Source: an uncultured Clostridium sp. (GTDB lineage Bacteria > Bacillota > Clostridia > TANB77 > CAG-508). From it: a stretch of 48,015 nucleotides of DNA. A model generated the notes under the pieces. That model did not search any database, was not told the DNA's origin, and saw nothing but the letters and a program-made list of their open reading frames with translations. The DNA is taken from assembly GCA_900553405.1 (NCBI GenBank), contig USDF01000004.1, positions 1 to 48,015 on the forward strand, in the 5' to 3' direction. Of the stretch, positions 6,899 through 15,551 are shown in pieces (position 1 is the stretch's first letter; every line of letters begins with the position of its first letter). The position numbers and the translations under genes are program-made.

Positions 6899-8287
6899 TT
6901 AAAACTCTATTTTTTCTTCTAGCCAAGTTGGTAGTTCTTCTATTTTTACTCTTACTTGTTCCATTGTGTCTCTATCACGAATTGTTACAGATTCATCTTC
7001 TAAAGTATCAAAATCTATTGTTACACAATAAGGTGTTCCTATTTCGTCTTCTCTTCTATAACGTTTTCCTATTGAACCTGCTTCGTCATAATCGCACATA
7101 AATTTCTTTGATAGTTTTGTATACACTTCGTCTGCTTTTTCACTTAATTTTTTAGAAAGTGGAAGTACTGCAACTTTATATGGTGCTAATGCTGGATGTA
7201 AGTGAAGTACTGTTCTTGTGTCTCCTTCTGCTATTTCTTGCTCTTCATATGCGTTGCACATCATTGCTAAAAATATTCTATCTACACCAACTGCTGGTTC
7301 TACGCAATATGGTACATATCTTTCATTTGTTTCTGGGTCTAAATATGTTAAATCTTCTTTAGAAGCTTCCATATGTCTTGATAGGTCATAATCTGTTCTA
7401 TCTGCTATTCCCCATAATTCTCCCCATCCAAATGGAAATAAGAATTCTATGTCAGTTGTTCCTTTACTATAGAATGATAATTCTTCTTTAGAGTGTTCTC
7501 TCATACGTAAGTTTTCTTCTTTCATTCCTAAACTTATAAGCCAATTTTTGCAGAAGTTTTTCCAATATTCATACCATTCTAAATCTGTTCCTGGTTTGCA
7601 GAAAAATTCAAGTTCCATTTGCTCAAATTCTCTTGTTCTGAATATAAAGTTTCCTGGTGTTATTTCATTTCTAAAAGAACGTCCCATTTGTCCGATTCCC
7701 ATTGGCATTCTTCTTCTTGTTGTTCTTAATACATTTTTAAAGTCTACGAACATACCTTGTGCTGTTTCTGGTCTTAAATACACTTCAGATTTTGCATCTT
7801 CTGTAACTCCCATAAATGTTTTAAACATTAAATTGAATTTTCTTATATCTGTAAAATCTTGTTTTCCACAATTAGGACATGGAATATTGTTTTCTTTAAT
7901 ATAATCAACTAATTGTTCATTTGTCCATCCATCAAGACCAGAGATATCTTTTCCTTGTGCAAATCCCCATTCTTCTATTAACTTATCTGCTCTGTGTCTT
8001 GTTTTACAAGCTTTACAGTCTATTAATGGATCTGAAAATCCACCAACATGACCTGTTGTAACCCATACTTGTGGATTCATCATAATTGCTGCGTCAATTC
8101 CTACATTGTGTTTATTTTGAATTATAAATTTTTTCCACCATGCATCTTTAATATTTTTCTTAAGTTCTGCACCTAGTGGACCATAATCCCAAGAATTTGC
8201 TAAACCTCCATAAATTTCTGAACCAGGATACACAAATCCTCTATTTTTACATAATGCTACTATTTTGTCCATTGTTAATTCGCTCAT
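6899..8287 (-). CDS. glyS: Glycyl-tRNA synthetase (dimeric type), 462 aa
   Basis: The enzyme charges tRNA-Gly with glycine in the cytoplasm. It is the single-chain alpha-2 class II form (also called glyQS or GRS1) of bacteria such as Mycoplasma, and not the split GlyQ/GlyS type. The N-terminal region has CKNRGFVYPGSEIYGG and WDYGPLGAELK. A CPNCGKQDF zinc-type pair and an earlier CKACKTRH form an inserted metal-binding element. Motif 2 is FRNEITPGNFIFRTREFEQMEL, and motif 3 is in PAVGVDRIFLAM, followed by the anticodon-binding domain (VAVLPLSKK). I place the start at ATG 8285-8287 because an AAGGAGG site lies 9 nt upstream; a longer frame begins only at a TTG that lacks a ribosome binding site. 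Expression is controlled by the T-box leader. Confidence 0.96.
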   Translation of the reverse strand: MSELTMDKIVALCKNRGFVYPGSEIYGGLANSWDYGPLGAELKKNIKDAWWKKFIIQNKHNVGIDAAIMMNPQVWVTTGHVGGFSDPLIDCKACKTRHRADKLIEEWGFAQGKDISGLDGWTNEQLVDYIKENNIPCPNCGKQDFTDIRKFNLMFKTFMGVTEDAKSEVYLRPETAQGMFVDFKNVLRTTRRRMPMGIGQMGRSFRNEITPGNFIFRTREFEQMELEFFCKPGTDLEWYEYWKNFCKNWLISLGMKEENLRMREHSKEELSFYSKGTTDIEFLFPFGWGELWGIADRTDYDLSRHMEASKEDLTYLDPETNERYVPYCVEPAVGVDRIFLAMMCNAYEEQEIAEGDTRTVLHLHPALAPYKVAVLPLSKKLSEKADEVYTKLSKKFMCDYDEAGSIGKRYRREDEIGTPYCVTIDFDTLEDESVTIRDRDTMEQVRVKIEELPTWLEEKIEF

Positions 8288-8333
8288 TTTATTTTCCTCC
8301 TTTATCTTTTTATATAACAAAATCTAATTTATG

Positions 8334-8390
8334 CCATATTTATTTTCTATAAAAAGTTACGTGCTATGATAATTTTCCTAGAATACAAAA
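8334..8390 (-). promoter_or_regulatory. Conserved leader element, copy 2 (glyS leader, after the T-box terminator)
   Basis: This sequence matches 239-296 upstream of the pilin-like gene at 38 of 42 positions outside a 15-16-nt centre. In transcript sense it begins near GTATTCTAGGAAAATTATCA and ends with TAGAAAATAAATATGG. It sits between the T-box terminator hairpin and the glyS ribosome binding site, so it is present only in antiterminated mRNA unless an unseen promoter lies close by. Confidence 0.45.
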
Positions 8391-8600
8391 AAACTTTCAT
8401 TCCTAGCTTTTATTCTAGCTAGGGACGAAAGTTTAATTTCCGCGGTTCCACCCTAATTGATAAATATTTTATATTTATCCACTTTATTTTAATGTACTCC
8501 AAAGCTCCCCACATTTTCTTTATTATTAACTTTCACCAAATGTTAACTCTCTTTAAATATTAAAAATGTTTTTTCTTTTTCATCGCACTATTCATTTTCT
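8386..8600 (-). ncRNA. T-box riboswitch leader of glyS
   Basis: The minus strand carries the conserved T-box sequence AGGGTGGAACCGCGG (8440-8454). Upstream is a stem I region with AGAGAGTT and TTTGGTG elements. Downstream a terminator hairpin (arms at about 8392-8408 and 8417-8433, 16 of 17 positions pairing) ends in a T run. Uncharged tRNA-Gly pairing with the leader would favour the antiterminator and switch glyS on; this follows from the family. GGN triplets occur in the expected stem I area, but I could not fix the specifier codon by eye. Confidence 0.93.
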
Positions 8601-8606
8601 TTATCT

Positions 8607-8635
8607 ATTTTAGCAATTTAATCTAATAAAGTCAA
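8607..8635 (-). promoter_or_regulatory. Sigma-A-type promoter of the glyS T-box transcript
   Basis: TTGACT (8630-8635), a 17-nt spacer and TAAAAT (8607-8612) on the minus strand, placing transcription start near 8600. Confidence 0.75.
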
Positions 8636-8668
8636 TGATTTTTGCAATTTTTATTTATTCTATGAATC

Positions 8669-8720
8669 AAAAAGGACAGATGACAGATTATGAAACGTCC
8701 ATTTTGTTTCATAATCTGTT
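8669..8720. repeat. Dispersed GGACAG/GTCC hairpin repeat, copy 1
   Basis: The segment AAAAAGGACAGATGACAG is followed by GAAACGTCC. Within it ACAGATTATGAAAC and GTTTCATAATCTGT form a perfect 14-bp hairpin. The pattern AAAGGGACAG...AAACGTCCC recurs at 13646, with relatives at 10696 and 43452. Confidence 0.5.
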
Positions 8721-8900
8721 ACAAAAATATTACTATGTTACAATATTTCATAATATATTTTTTGTCATATTTTTAGTGTTTTTGTTTTTATATTACAATT
8801 ATATTACAAAAGTAGTTATTTTTCTTATAAATGTTACATAAATATTTCAATTTTATTTCTTTGTTTTGCATTATGTTACTTGCTTTTGTAACATAATTAC
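8718..8900. promoter_or_regulatory. Cluster of GTTACA/ATTACA motifs, including an 11-nt-spaced pair
   Basis: ATTACA occurs at 8792-8797 and 8803-8808 with a 5-nt gap; this 17-nt unit is identical to part of the array at 2012-2028 (TTACAATTATATTACAA). Another 11-nt pair, GTTACA/ATTACT, lies at 8718-8734. An inverted pair ATGTTAC/GTAACAT lies at 8873-8894. The cluster lies upstream of the glyS promoter in an otherwise empty region. A WalR/PhoP-type response regulator is a candidate ligand. Confidence 0.4.
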
Positions 8901-8913
8901 AAAAAATAATATA

Positions 8914-8943
8914 TGTGGATATTGTGGATAACTCTGTTGATAA
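8914..8943 (+). promoter_or_regulatory. Three DnaA-box-like sites
   Basis: TGTGGATAT (8914-8922), TGTGGATAA (8923-8931, the complement of the consensus TTATCCACA) and TGTTGATAA (8935-8943) lie in the same orientation within 30 bp of AT-rich intergenic DNA between galE and the glyS leader. No dnaA or dnaN is nearby, so a secondary DnaA-binding or titration site is more likely than the origin. Confidence 0.45.
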
Positions 8944-9063
8944 ACTATTTTCAATGGTTTTGAGTCTTGATTTTTTTATAAATATTTTTTAGGTTATTTT
9001 TTATGAAAACTAATTTTATTTGTATAAGTATTATGGTTACTTTTTATTGTATTTATCATAGTT

Positions 9064-10080
9064 TTAATTATTTGTATTTTGTTTTTCTATATAGTTCCAT
9101 GAGTCTTTACACATTTGTTCTAAATTTCTTTTTGCTTCCCAATTTAACTCTTCTTTAGCTTTTTTAGGGCTTGAATAACATGTTGCAATATCTCCTTCTC
9201 TTCTTGGAGCTATTTTATATTTTACATTTTTACCAGTTGATTTTTCAAATGCCTTTACCATATCTAATACACTATAGCCTATTCCTGTTCCTAAATTATA
9301 TATAAATAATCCTTGTTTTTCTTTATCTAATTTTTCTAGAGCTTTTATATGTCCTTTTGCTAAATCTACAACATGTATATAATCTCTTACGCCTGTTCCA
9401 TCTGGTGTATTGTAATCATTTCCAAACACTGATAGTTCTGGTAATATTCCTGCTGCTACTCTAACTACATATGGCATTAGATTATTTGGTATTCCTTGTG
9501 GTTCTTCTCCTATTAATCCACTTTCATGTGCTCCCACTGGATTAAAATATCTTAATATTGCAATGTCCCATGAATTATCTGAAGCATATATATCCTTTAA
9601 TATTTGTTCTATAAATAGTTTTGTTGTTCCATATGGATTTGTAGTTCCACCTGTTTTACAATCTTCTGTAAGAGGTATTCTTTCTGGTTCTCCATAAACT
9701 GTTGCTGAAGAACTAAATACAAATTTCTTTACATTATATTTCTTCATTGTGTCTAATAATACAAGTGCTCCTGATATATTATTTGTATAATATTCTATTG
9801 GTTTCTTTACAGATTCACCTACTGCTTTATAACCAGCAAAATTCATTACAGCTTCTATATCTTTATTTTCTTCAAACACTTTTTCTAAAGCTTTTCTATC
9901 TAAATAATCTATTTCATAAAATTTAAAATCTCTATTTGTAATCTTCCTTATAGCTTCTAACACGCTTGGCTTGCTATTTGAAAAATTATCTATAATTATA
10001 GCCTCTTTTCCTTCATTTAAAAGTTCAACCACTGTGTGGCTTCCTATATATCCTGCTCCACCTGTTACTAATATTGACAT
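9064..10080 (-). CDS. galE: UDP-glucose 4-epimerase
   Basis: The enzyme interconverts UDP-glucose and UDP-galactose with tightly bound NAD. Its 338 residues are the usual family length. The Rossmann motif GGAGYIGSHT is at residues 7-16, the Ser/Tyr/Lys catalytic set is in FSSSATVYG and NPYGTTK (about residues 122-155), and the C-terminal substrate-binding part contains RYFNPVGAHESG and GTGIGYSVLDMVKAF. Its product can feed the UDP-galactopyranose mutase encoded at 27025 and so supply galactofuranose for the glycan region. It follows the transglycosylase gene by 18 nt and is probably cotranscribed with it. Confidence 0.95.
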   Translation of the reverse strand: MSILVTGGAGYIGSHTVVELLNEGKEAIIIDNFSNSKPSVLEAIRKITNRDFKFYEIDYLDRKALEKVFEENKDIEAVMNFAGYKAVGESVKKPIEYYTNNISGALVLLDTMKKYNVKKFVFSSSATVYGEPERIPLTEDCKTGGTTNPYGTTKLFIEQILKDIYASDNSWDIAILRYFNPVGAHESGLIGEEPQGIPNNLMPYVVRVAAGILPELSVFGNDYNTPDGTGVRDYIHVVDLAKGHIKALEKLDKEKQGLFIYNLGTGIGYSVLDMVKAFEKSTGKNVKYKIAPRREGDIATCYSSPKKAKEELNWEAKRNLEQMCKDSWNYIEKQNTNN

Positions 10081-10098
10081 TTTATTACCCCTTTTCTT

Positions 10099-10671
10099 TT
10101 ATTCTTCATATATGCTTTTATAAATTTTATAATCTCTCATTATTTTTCTTACGTAATTATTTGTTTCTTTATATGGAATATTTTCTATATTTGACCCGTC
10201 TTTTTCTAGTGTTCCTTCTTTAATCCAATTATCCACATTTCCCATTCCAGCATTATAAGCCGCAAGTGCAAGTTGTTCATTTCCTTCGTAGTGTTTTAAA
10301 AGAGTTGCATAATAAGTAGTACCTATTTTTATATTTGTTTCTGGATTATATAAAGACTCTTTTACTACGACTTCTTCACCTAACTGATTTGCCATTTCTA
10401 CTGCTGTAGACTCCATAAGTTGCATTAAACCTAATGCACCACTTGAAGATTTTATATTTCTATTAAATTTGCTTTCTACTTTAATTATTGCAAATGTCAT
10501 AAATGGATCTATATTATTTTCTTCTGAATATTTATATACATATTCTGCGTAATCTTTCACATAAATTTTCTTTAGTACTATATTTTGTACTTTTAAGGCC
10601 CCAAAAAGAAAGAAAATAAGAACTATTATAATAAGAGATATTATTAACCATTTTTTCTTTGAATTTGTCAA
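10099..10671 (-). CDS. Lytic transglycosylase (SLT family), membrane-anchored, 190 aa
   Basis: A single N-terminal membrane helix (about residues 9-27) is followed by a goose-type lysozyme/SLT domain. The catalytic Glu is in AIIKVESKFN; further family motifs are SSGALGLMQLM, NPETNIKIGTTYYATLL and LALAAYNAGMGNVDNW. It should cleave the MurNAc-GlcNAc bond of peptidoglycan outside the cell, forming anhydro-muropeptides. The start is a TTG at 10669-10671, with an AAGGAG site 10 nt upstream. It lies between polA and galE, downstream of the polA hairpin, and is likely translated from its own short unit with galE. Confidence 0.9.
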   Translation of the reverse strand: MTNSKKKWLIISLIIIVLIFFLFGALKVQNIVLKKIYVKDYAEYVYKYSEENNIDPFMTFAIIKVESKFNRNIKSSSGALGLMQLMESTAVEMANQLGEEVVVKESLYNPETNIKIGTTYYATLLKHYEGNEQLALAAYNAGMGNVDNWIKEGTLEKDGSNIENIPYKETNNYVRKIMRDYKIYKSIYEE

Positions 10672-10691
10672 AATATTTTTCTCCTTACTTT

Positions 10692-10733
10692 TTATTCAAA
10701 GGACAAAAGTGACCCGTCCTCAAATGTCCTTTG
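10692..10733 (-). terminator. Hairpin after polA, dispersed-repeat type (copy 2)
   Basis: TTCAAAGGACA and TGTCCTTTGAA are perfect complements around a spacer with GACCCGTCC. In the minus direction ATAAAAAG follows, so it can act as a weak terminator after polA. The core resembles the repeats at 8669 and 13646. Confidence 0.55.
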
Positions 10734-10735
10734 AA

Positions 10736-13471
10736 TTATTTACAATCATACCAATTAGTAGCTTCTGAAACTTCTACAACTAATGGTACAGATAATTTAG
10801 CGGCATTTTCCATACATTCCTTTAGTATTTCTTTTGCCTTTTCTTTATATTCTATTTTTGCTTCTAAAATTAATTCATCATGTACTTGCAATATAATATT
10901 TGTATCTATGTTTGCTTCTTCTAATTTCTTATTTAAATTAACCATAGCTATTTTCATTATATCTGCTGCAGTTCCTTGAATTGGTGTGTTCATTGCTGCT
11001 CTTTTACCAAATTCACGAACCATATAATTATTAGATTTTAGTTCTGGTATATATCTTCTTCTATTAAATAGAGTCTCTACATAGCCTTTTTCTTTGGCTT
11101 CTTCTACTACTTCTTCCATAAATTTATTTATACCATTATACTTTTCTAAGTATTGTTCAATATACTCTTTTGCTTTTTTTCTTGAAATTCCTAATTGTTG
11201 TGCTAGGCCAAAATCTGATATTCCATATACTATTCCAAAGTTAACTGCTTTTGCACTTGAACGTTGTTCTTTTGTAACCTGTTCTATTGGAATATTAAGT
11301 ACTTTAGATGCTGCTTGTTTGTGTATATCTTCTCCATCTTTAAATGCCTGTAACATATGTTCATCTTGTGAAATATGAGCTAATACTCTTAATTCAATTT
11401 GTGAATAGTCTGCATCTATAAAAACATAACCTTCTCTTGGTTTAAATACTTTTCTTAGTCTTTTTCCAAGTTCTATTCTTGTAGGTATATTTTGTAAGTT
11501 TGGTTCTGTACTACTAATTCTACCTGTTGCTGTTACCGTTTGGTGGAAGAATGAGTGTATACGTTTTGTATTTTCATTTATATATGGAAGCATTCCTTCT
11601 ACATATGTAGAATTTAGTTTTGTAAGACCTCTATATTCTAATATTTTATTTACAATAGGATGTTCATCTTTTATTTTTTCTAATGCATCTACATCTGTAG
11701 AATAGCCTTTTTTAGTCTTTTTTGAACTTGTTAACTTAAGCTTTTCAAATAAAATATTTCCTAATTGTATTGTTGAATTTATATTAAATTCTTCTCCTGC
11801 TAGTTCATATATTTCCTTCGTTAGTTTTTCTAATTGTTGCTTTATTTCATTTCCAAATGATATTAATTCTTCTTTATCTAAATACATCCCATTGTATTGC
11901 ATTTTCGCTAATACTTCTACTAATGGCATTTCTATATTTTTAAATAAATTTATTTCATTGTGTTTTTCTAATTCTTTAGTCAATATTTCTTGTAATTTTC
12001 CTATATTATATGTGTAAAAAGCATTTGTTTGAACAATTGCTTTTTGTTCATCTTTCAAAGTATTTGTTTCAAATAAATTCATTTGTTTATTTGAATTGGT
12101 ATCTATTCCATTTTTTTGTAAATATTCTTCTACATCTAATTCTAAATATTGATTTATTAAATTGTTTAGTTCATATTTATTAGTTGTAGGACTTAGCAAA
12201 TAAGCTGCAATCTCTATATCAAAGAAGATGTTTTTCATTGTTATATTGTTTTCCCTTAAAAGCACATAATCTTCTCCTAATTTATAGCCTATTTTTTGTA
12301 TATTTTCATCTTCAAAAATATCTTTAAGTTTTTCAAGTTCTTCTTTACTGTTTATAGTAATATAATATACTTTCTCATTATAAAGTATACTTATTCCATT
12401 AACGCTTTTTTTAATTATATTCTTTGAAGTTTTGTCCTCATTTTTATCAAAATAATAGATTAATATTTTGTTTTGTTTTATATCTTCTAGGAGCTTACTA
12501 CATTCTTTTGAATTAATTTCAAGCTCTGTTACTTCAATTTTTTCTTCTTTATTTTCTGTTGTATTTAGTCTTGTTCCATTTTCTTTTAAATTAAAACGTT
12601 CTATATATCTATTAAATCTAAGTGATTTAAAATCCTCATATACTTTTTCGTTGTCCCACTCTTTTACTTTTAAATCTTCTATCTTTTCTTCTATTGGAAC
12701 TTGTAAGTTTATTGTTCCTAATGTTTTTGAAAGGAAAGCCAAATCCTTATTTTCAATCATTTTCTCTCTAGTTTTGCCTTTTATTGTCTCTGCTTTTCCA
12801 TTTTCCAATTCCTCATATATATTTTCTATAGTTCCATAAGTTTGAATTAAAGAAAGAGCTGTTTTTTCACCTATTCCTGGTACCCCTGGAATATTGTCTG
12901 ATGCATCTCCTTGAAGTCCTTTTACTTCTATTAGTTGTATTGGTTCTAATCCATAAACTTCTTTTATTTTATTTCTATCAAAATCTTCTACTTCTGTTTT
13001 TCCCATTTTTGTTCTTGGAATTCTAACACAAATATTGTCTGAAGTTAATTGGAATGTGTCTCTATCTCCTGAAAGAATTGTTACATTTATTCCTTCTTTT
13101 TCTGCTCTTTTTGAAAGAGTGCCTAAAACATCATCTGCTTCATATCCTTCTTTTTCTATAATTGTAATGTTCATATCTCTTAGAATATCTTTAATTATAG
13201 GCATTTGCACAGCTAACTCATCTGGCATGCCATGACGATTTGCTTTATATCCTTCGTACATTTTATGTCTTGCTGTTGGAGCTTTTAAATCAAATGATAC
13301 TGCTAAATATTCAGGATTTAAATCTTCTATTATTTTAAATAAAATTGCTAAAAAGCCATATACTGCATTTGTATAAGTTCCATCTTCTGTCATTAACATT
13401 TTAGAACCCATAATACCATAAAATGCTCGATTCATTATACTATTTCCATCTACTACAACTAGTCTACTCAA
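10736..13471 (-). CDS. polA: DNA polymerase I
   Basis: The 911-residue protein has a 5' nuclease domain (about 1-290; LVVVDGNSIMNRAFYG, EADDVLGTL, GDRDTFQL, GLQGDASDNIPGVPGIGEKTA), a central exonuclease-fold domain (about 310-490), and a polymerase domain (about 500-911; motif A DADYSQIELRVLAHIS, the O-helix region around RSSAKAVNFGIVYG, motif C QVHDELILE). It fills gaps in repair and removes primers. The central domain lacks the Asp-x-Glu of active 3'-5' exonucleases (the segment reads ILIYYFDKNED), so proofreading is probably absent, as in Bacillus-type enzymes. The start is TTG 13469-13471 behind an AAGGAGG site. It follows a terminator and so has its own promoter, not clearly seen. Confidence 0.97.
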   Translation of the reverse strand: MSRLVVVDGNSIMNRAFYGIMGSKMLMTEDGTYTNAVYGFLAILFKIIEDLNPEYLAVSFDLKAPTARHKMYEGYKANRHGMPDELAVQMPIIKDILRDMNITIIEKEGYEADDVLGTLSKRAEKEGINVTILSGDRDTFQLTSDNICVRIPRTKMGKTEVEDFDRNKIKEVYGLEPIQLIEVKGLQGDASDNIPGVPGIGEKTALSLIQTYGTIENIYEELENGKAETIKGKTREKMIENKDLAFLSKTLGTINLQVPIEEKIEDLKVKEWDNEKVYEDFKSLRFNRYIERFNLKENGTRLNTTENKEEKIEVTELEINSKECSKLLEDIKQNKILIYYFDKNEDKTSKNIIKKSVNGISILYNEKVYYITINSKEELEKLKDIFEDENIQKIGYKLGEDYVLLRENNITMKNIFFDIEIAAYLLSPTTNKYELNNLINQYLELDVEEYLQKNGIDTNSNKQMNLFETNTLKDEQKAIVQTNAFYTYNIGKLQEILTKELEKHNEINLFKNIEMPLVEVLAKMQYNGMYLDKEELISFGNEIKQQLEKLTKEIYELAGEEFNINSTIQLGNILFEKLKLTSSKKTKKGYSTDVDALEKIKDEHPIVNKILEYRGLTKLNSTYVEGMLPYINENTKRIHSFFHQTVTATGRISSTEPNLQNIPTRIELGKRLRKVFKPREGYVFIDADYSQIELRVLAHISQDEHMLQAFKDGEDIHKQAASKVLNIPIEQVTKEQRSSAKAVNFGIVYGISDFGLAQQLGISRKKAKEYIEQYLEKYNGINKFMEEVVEEAKEKGYVETLFNRRRYIPELKSNNYMVREFGKRAAMNTPIQGTAADIMKIAMVNLNKKLEEANIDTNIILQVHDELILEAKIEYKEKAKEILKECMENAAKLSVPLVVEVSEATNWYDCK

Positions 13472-13576
13472 AGTTTTTCCTCCTTAGAAATAACTAATAT
13501 TTGTTACTCAATTATATTATTTTCTTTATTTTACTATTTAAACATTTAAAAAGCAATATAATGTTTAGAAACAAAT

Positions 13577-13617
13577 AAAAAAATGAAAATATAAAGCATC
13601 TTATATTTTCATTTTTT
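13577..13617 (-). terminator. Intrinsic terminator of the acyl-CoA synthetase gene
   Basis: AAAAAATGAAAATATAA (13577-13593) and TTATATTTTCATTTTTT (13601-13617) pair perfectly around a 7-nt loop. Confidence 0.8.
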
Positions 13618-13645
13618 TAGTTTTCTATTAATAAAATGTACCAAA

Positions 13646-13680
13646 AGGGACAGATTAACCAAAAGGAAACGTCCCTAAAG
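13646..13680. repeat. Dispersed GGGACAG/GTCCC repeat, copy 3
   Basis: AAAAGGGACAGATTAACC continues to AAAAGGAAACGTCCCTAAAG, matching the layout at 8669 (GGACAG...GAAACGTCC). AGGGAC/GTCCCT can pair. It lies between the acyl-CoA synthetase stop and its terminator. Confidence 0.5.
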
Positions 13681-13685
13681 GTAAT

Positions 13686-15476
13686 TTATTTATTATTTAA
13701 GATTTTGTCTAATTCTTTAAATCTTTTTATTTTTTGTGTTGTTGTTTTTTCTAGTGGTTCTTTTGTTAATATAAGTTCTTTTATTCTTTTAAATACTGAT
13801 AAGTTTTTATTTATTTCTTTAATATCTTCCCATACTGCTTCTTCATATTCTTTTTCTGTCTTTTCTCCAAATTTTTCTTTTATTGCTTCTTCGTCGTATA
13901 CTATTTTTATTCCAAGTGCTAGTTCATTTTTAGAATTTTCTCTTGGGAATAAAATGCTTTCTTGTACATATGGTAATCTATTTACTAAAAATTCAATATC
14001 TGATGGATAAACATTTTCTCCATTTTTTAGTACTATAACTTCTTTCTTTCTTCCTGTAATATATAAGAAACCATCTTTATCAAAGTAACCTAAATCTCCT
14101 GTTTTAAACCATCCATCTTGCAATACTTCATTTGTTGCTTTTTCATTTTCATAATATCCAAGCATAACGTTTGGACCTTTTGCAACTATTTCTCCGACTT
14201 TTGTTTCTGTATTTTCTTTTTCAGTATCTAGTGCGTTTGTGTTTGTTATTTCATTTCCGTCTTCATCTATTAATTTTATTTGAACATTGTATGGATTTCT
14301 TCCAACACTTCCTGGTCTTTTTTGTTTATCTGTCTCTGCTGCAATTAATGGTGATGTTTCTGTTAATCCATATCCTTGAACTGATGCTATTCCAAACATG
14401 TTATATCCATCTATTGCATGTTTGTTCATTGCTGCAGCACCAAAGTATAATATACGAACTTTTCCACCTAATTGATCTATAACTGATTTGAATAATTTTC
14501 TTCTAATATCTATATGTAAATATTTATATAGGAAATTTGAGAATTTTCCCATTGTATTTACTAGTTTAGTTTTTCCTTGTTTTTCAATTCCTGTTTCTAT
14601 TTTTTTGTACATAGTTTCTAAAACTAAAGGAACTGCTACTATTACGCTAACTTTATATTCTTCTAAGTTTTTAGCTATATATTTTAGTCCATCGCAAAAT
14701 GCTACTGTTACACCACTATAAAAACCATATAAGAATGTTATTGTACATTCAAAAGTGTGATGTAATGGTAAAAATGATAATATTACATCATCTGAATACA
14801 TTTTTGACATTTTAGCCATAGCTGTTACATTTGAGCATATGTTTTTTTGTGAAAGCATTACACCTTTTGCTTGAGATGTAGTTCCAGAAGTAAATAATAA
14901 TGCACTCATTTTTTCATTATCTATTTTTATTTTATTATAACTATCGTTACCATTTTTTATTAGTTCTTTTCCTTCACTTACTAATTCTTGGAATGATAGC
15001 ACTCCATCTTTTTGTTTTTCTAAATCCATATTTATATATGTTGTTAAATTGCTAGTACTTTCTTCTCTAATTTTATTAAATATTTCTGCAAATTTATTTT
15101 CATATACTACTGCATCTGCTTTACTTATTTTTATTAGATTTTCTATTTCTCCTTTTGGAAGTGCTTTATCTAATGGTACTATTACCATATTTCCTGTTGT
15201 TACAGCTAAATATGTTACACACCATTCATATCTGTTGTTTCCTATAACAGCTATTTTTTTATTTTCTAATCCCATATTTAATAAAGCTGTTGAGAAAGCT
15301 ACTATTTCTTCTTTTATTTCTTTATATGTTTTTTCTACTAAGCACTCATTTTCTTTTTTGAAATTCTTTTTAAATTTGTATGCTATATTATCTGGATAAT
15401 GTTCTACTGTATAATCTATCATTTCTCTAAAATTGTTTATTTCATGTATTTTATGAAGTTCATTATTAAATTTCAT
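13686..15476 (-). CDS. Long-chain acyl-CoA synthetase (AMP-forming), 596 aa
   Basis: This is an ANL-superfamily adenylating enzyme that activates fatty acids to acyl-AMP and then acyl-CoA. The P-loop-like A3 motif is LLFTSGTTSQAKGVMLSQ (about residues 190-207), A5 is GYGLTETSPLIAA, A7 is GWFKTGDLGYFDKDGFLYITGR, and the hinge region is KKEVIVLKNGENVYPSDIE, after which the mobile C-terminal domain follows. The overall length and the FLPLHHTFEC segment fit the FadD15/FAA-type subfamily. There is no signal peptide, but such enzymes often sit at the membrane. An 18-bp palindrome (15552-15569) lies upstream and may be an operator. Substrate chain length cannot be told. Confidence 0.92.
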   Translation of the reverse strand: MKFNNELHKIHEINNFREMIDYTVEHYPDNIAYKFKKNFKKENECLVEKTYKEIKEEIVAFSTALLNMGLENKKIAVIGNNRYEWCVTYLAVTTGNMVIVPLDKALPKGEIENLIKISKADAVVYENKFAEIFNKIREESTSNLTTYINMDLEKQKDGVLSFQELVSEGKELIKNGNDSYNKIKIDNEKMSALLFTSGTTSQAKGVMLSQKNICSNVTAMAKMSKMYSDDVILSFLPLHHTFECTITFLYGFYSGVTVAFCDGLKYIAKNLEEYKVSVIVAVPLVLETMYKKIETGIEKQGKTKLVNTMGKFSNFLYKYLHIDIRRKLFKSVIDQLGGKVRILYFGAAAMNKHAIDGYNMFGIASVQGYGLTETSPLIAAETDKQKRPGSVGRNPYNVQIKLIDEDGNEITNTNALDTEKENTETKVGEIVAKGPNVMLGYYENEKATNEVLQDGWFKTGDLGYFDKDGFLYITGRKKEVIVLKNGENVYPSDIEFLVNRLPYVQESILFPRENSKNELALGIKIVYDEEAIKEKFGEKTEKEYEEAVWEDIKEINKNLSVFKRIKELILTKEPLEKTTTQKIKRFKELDKILNNK

Positions 15477-15551
15477 TTTTAAATTCCTCCAATCATTTTT
15501 ATATGTAAATTATATAAAACCTTAAAATAAAAAACAATGAATTTGACCAGT

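Noticed and set aside
8288..8320. Longer glyS start at TTG
   Set aside because: It reads through the AAGGAGG ribosome binding site of the ATG at 8287 and has none itself.
8635..8841. Open frame on the plus strand in the glyS-galE gap
   Set aside because: It begins inside the glyS promoter region, has no ribosome binding site, overlaps a hairpin repeat and encodes hydrophobic low-complexity residues.
8914..8943. Replication origin
   Set aside because: Only three boxes, no dnaA, dnaN or DNA unwinding element architecture, and ordinary genes on both sides.
10228..10236. TTATCCACA DnaA consensus in the transglycosylase gene, and another near 35385
   Set aside because: Single copies inside coding sequence; likely chance.
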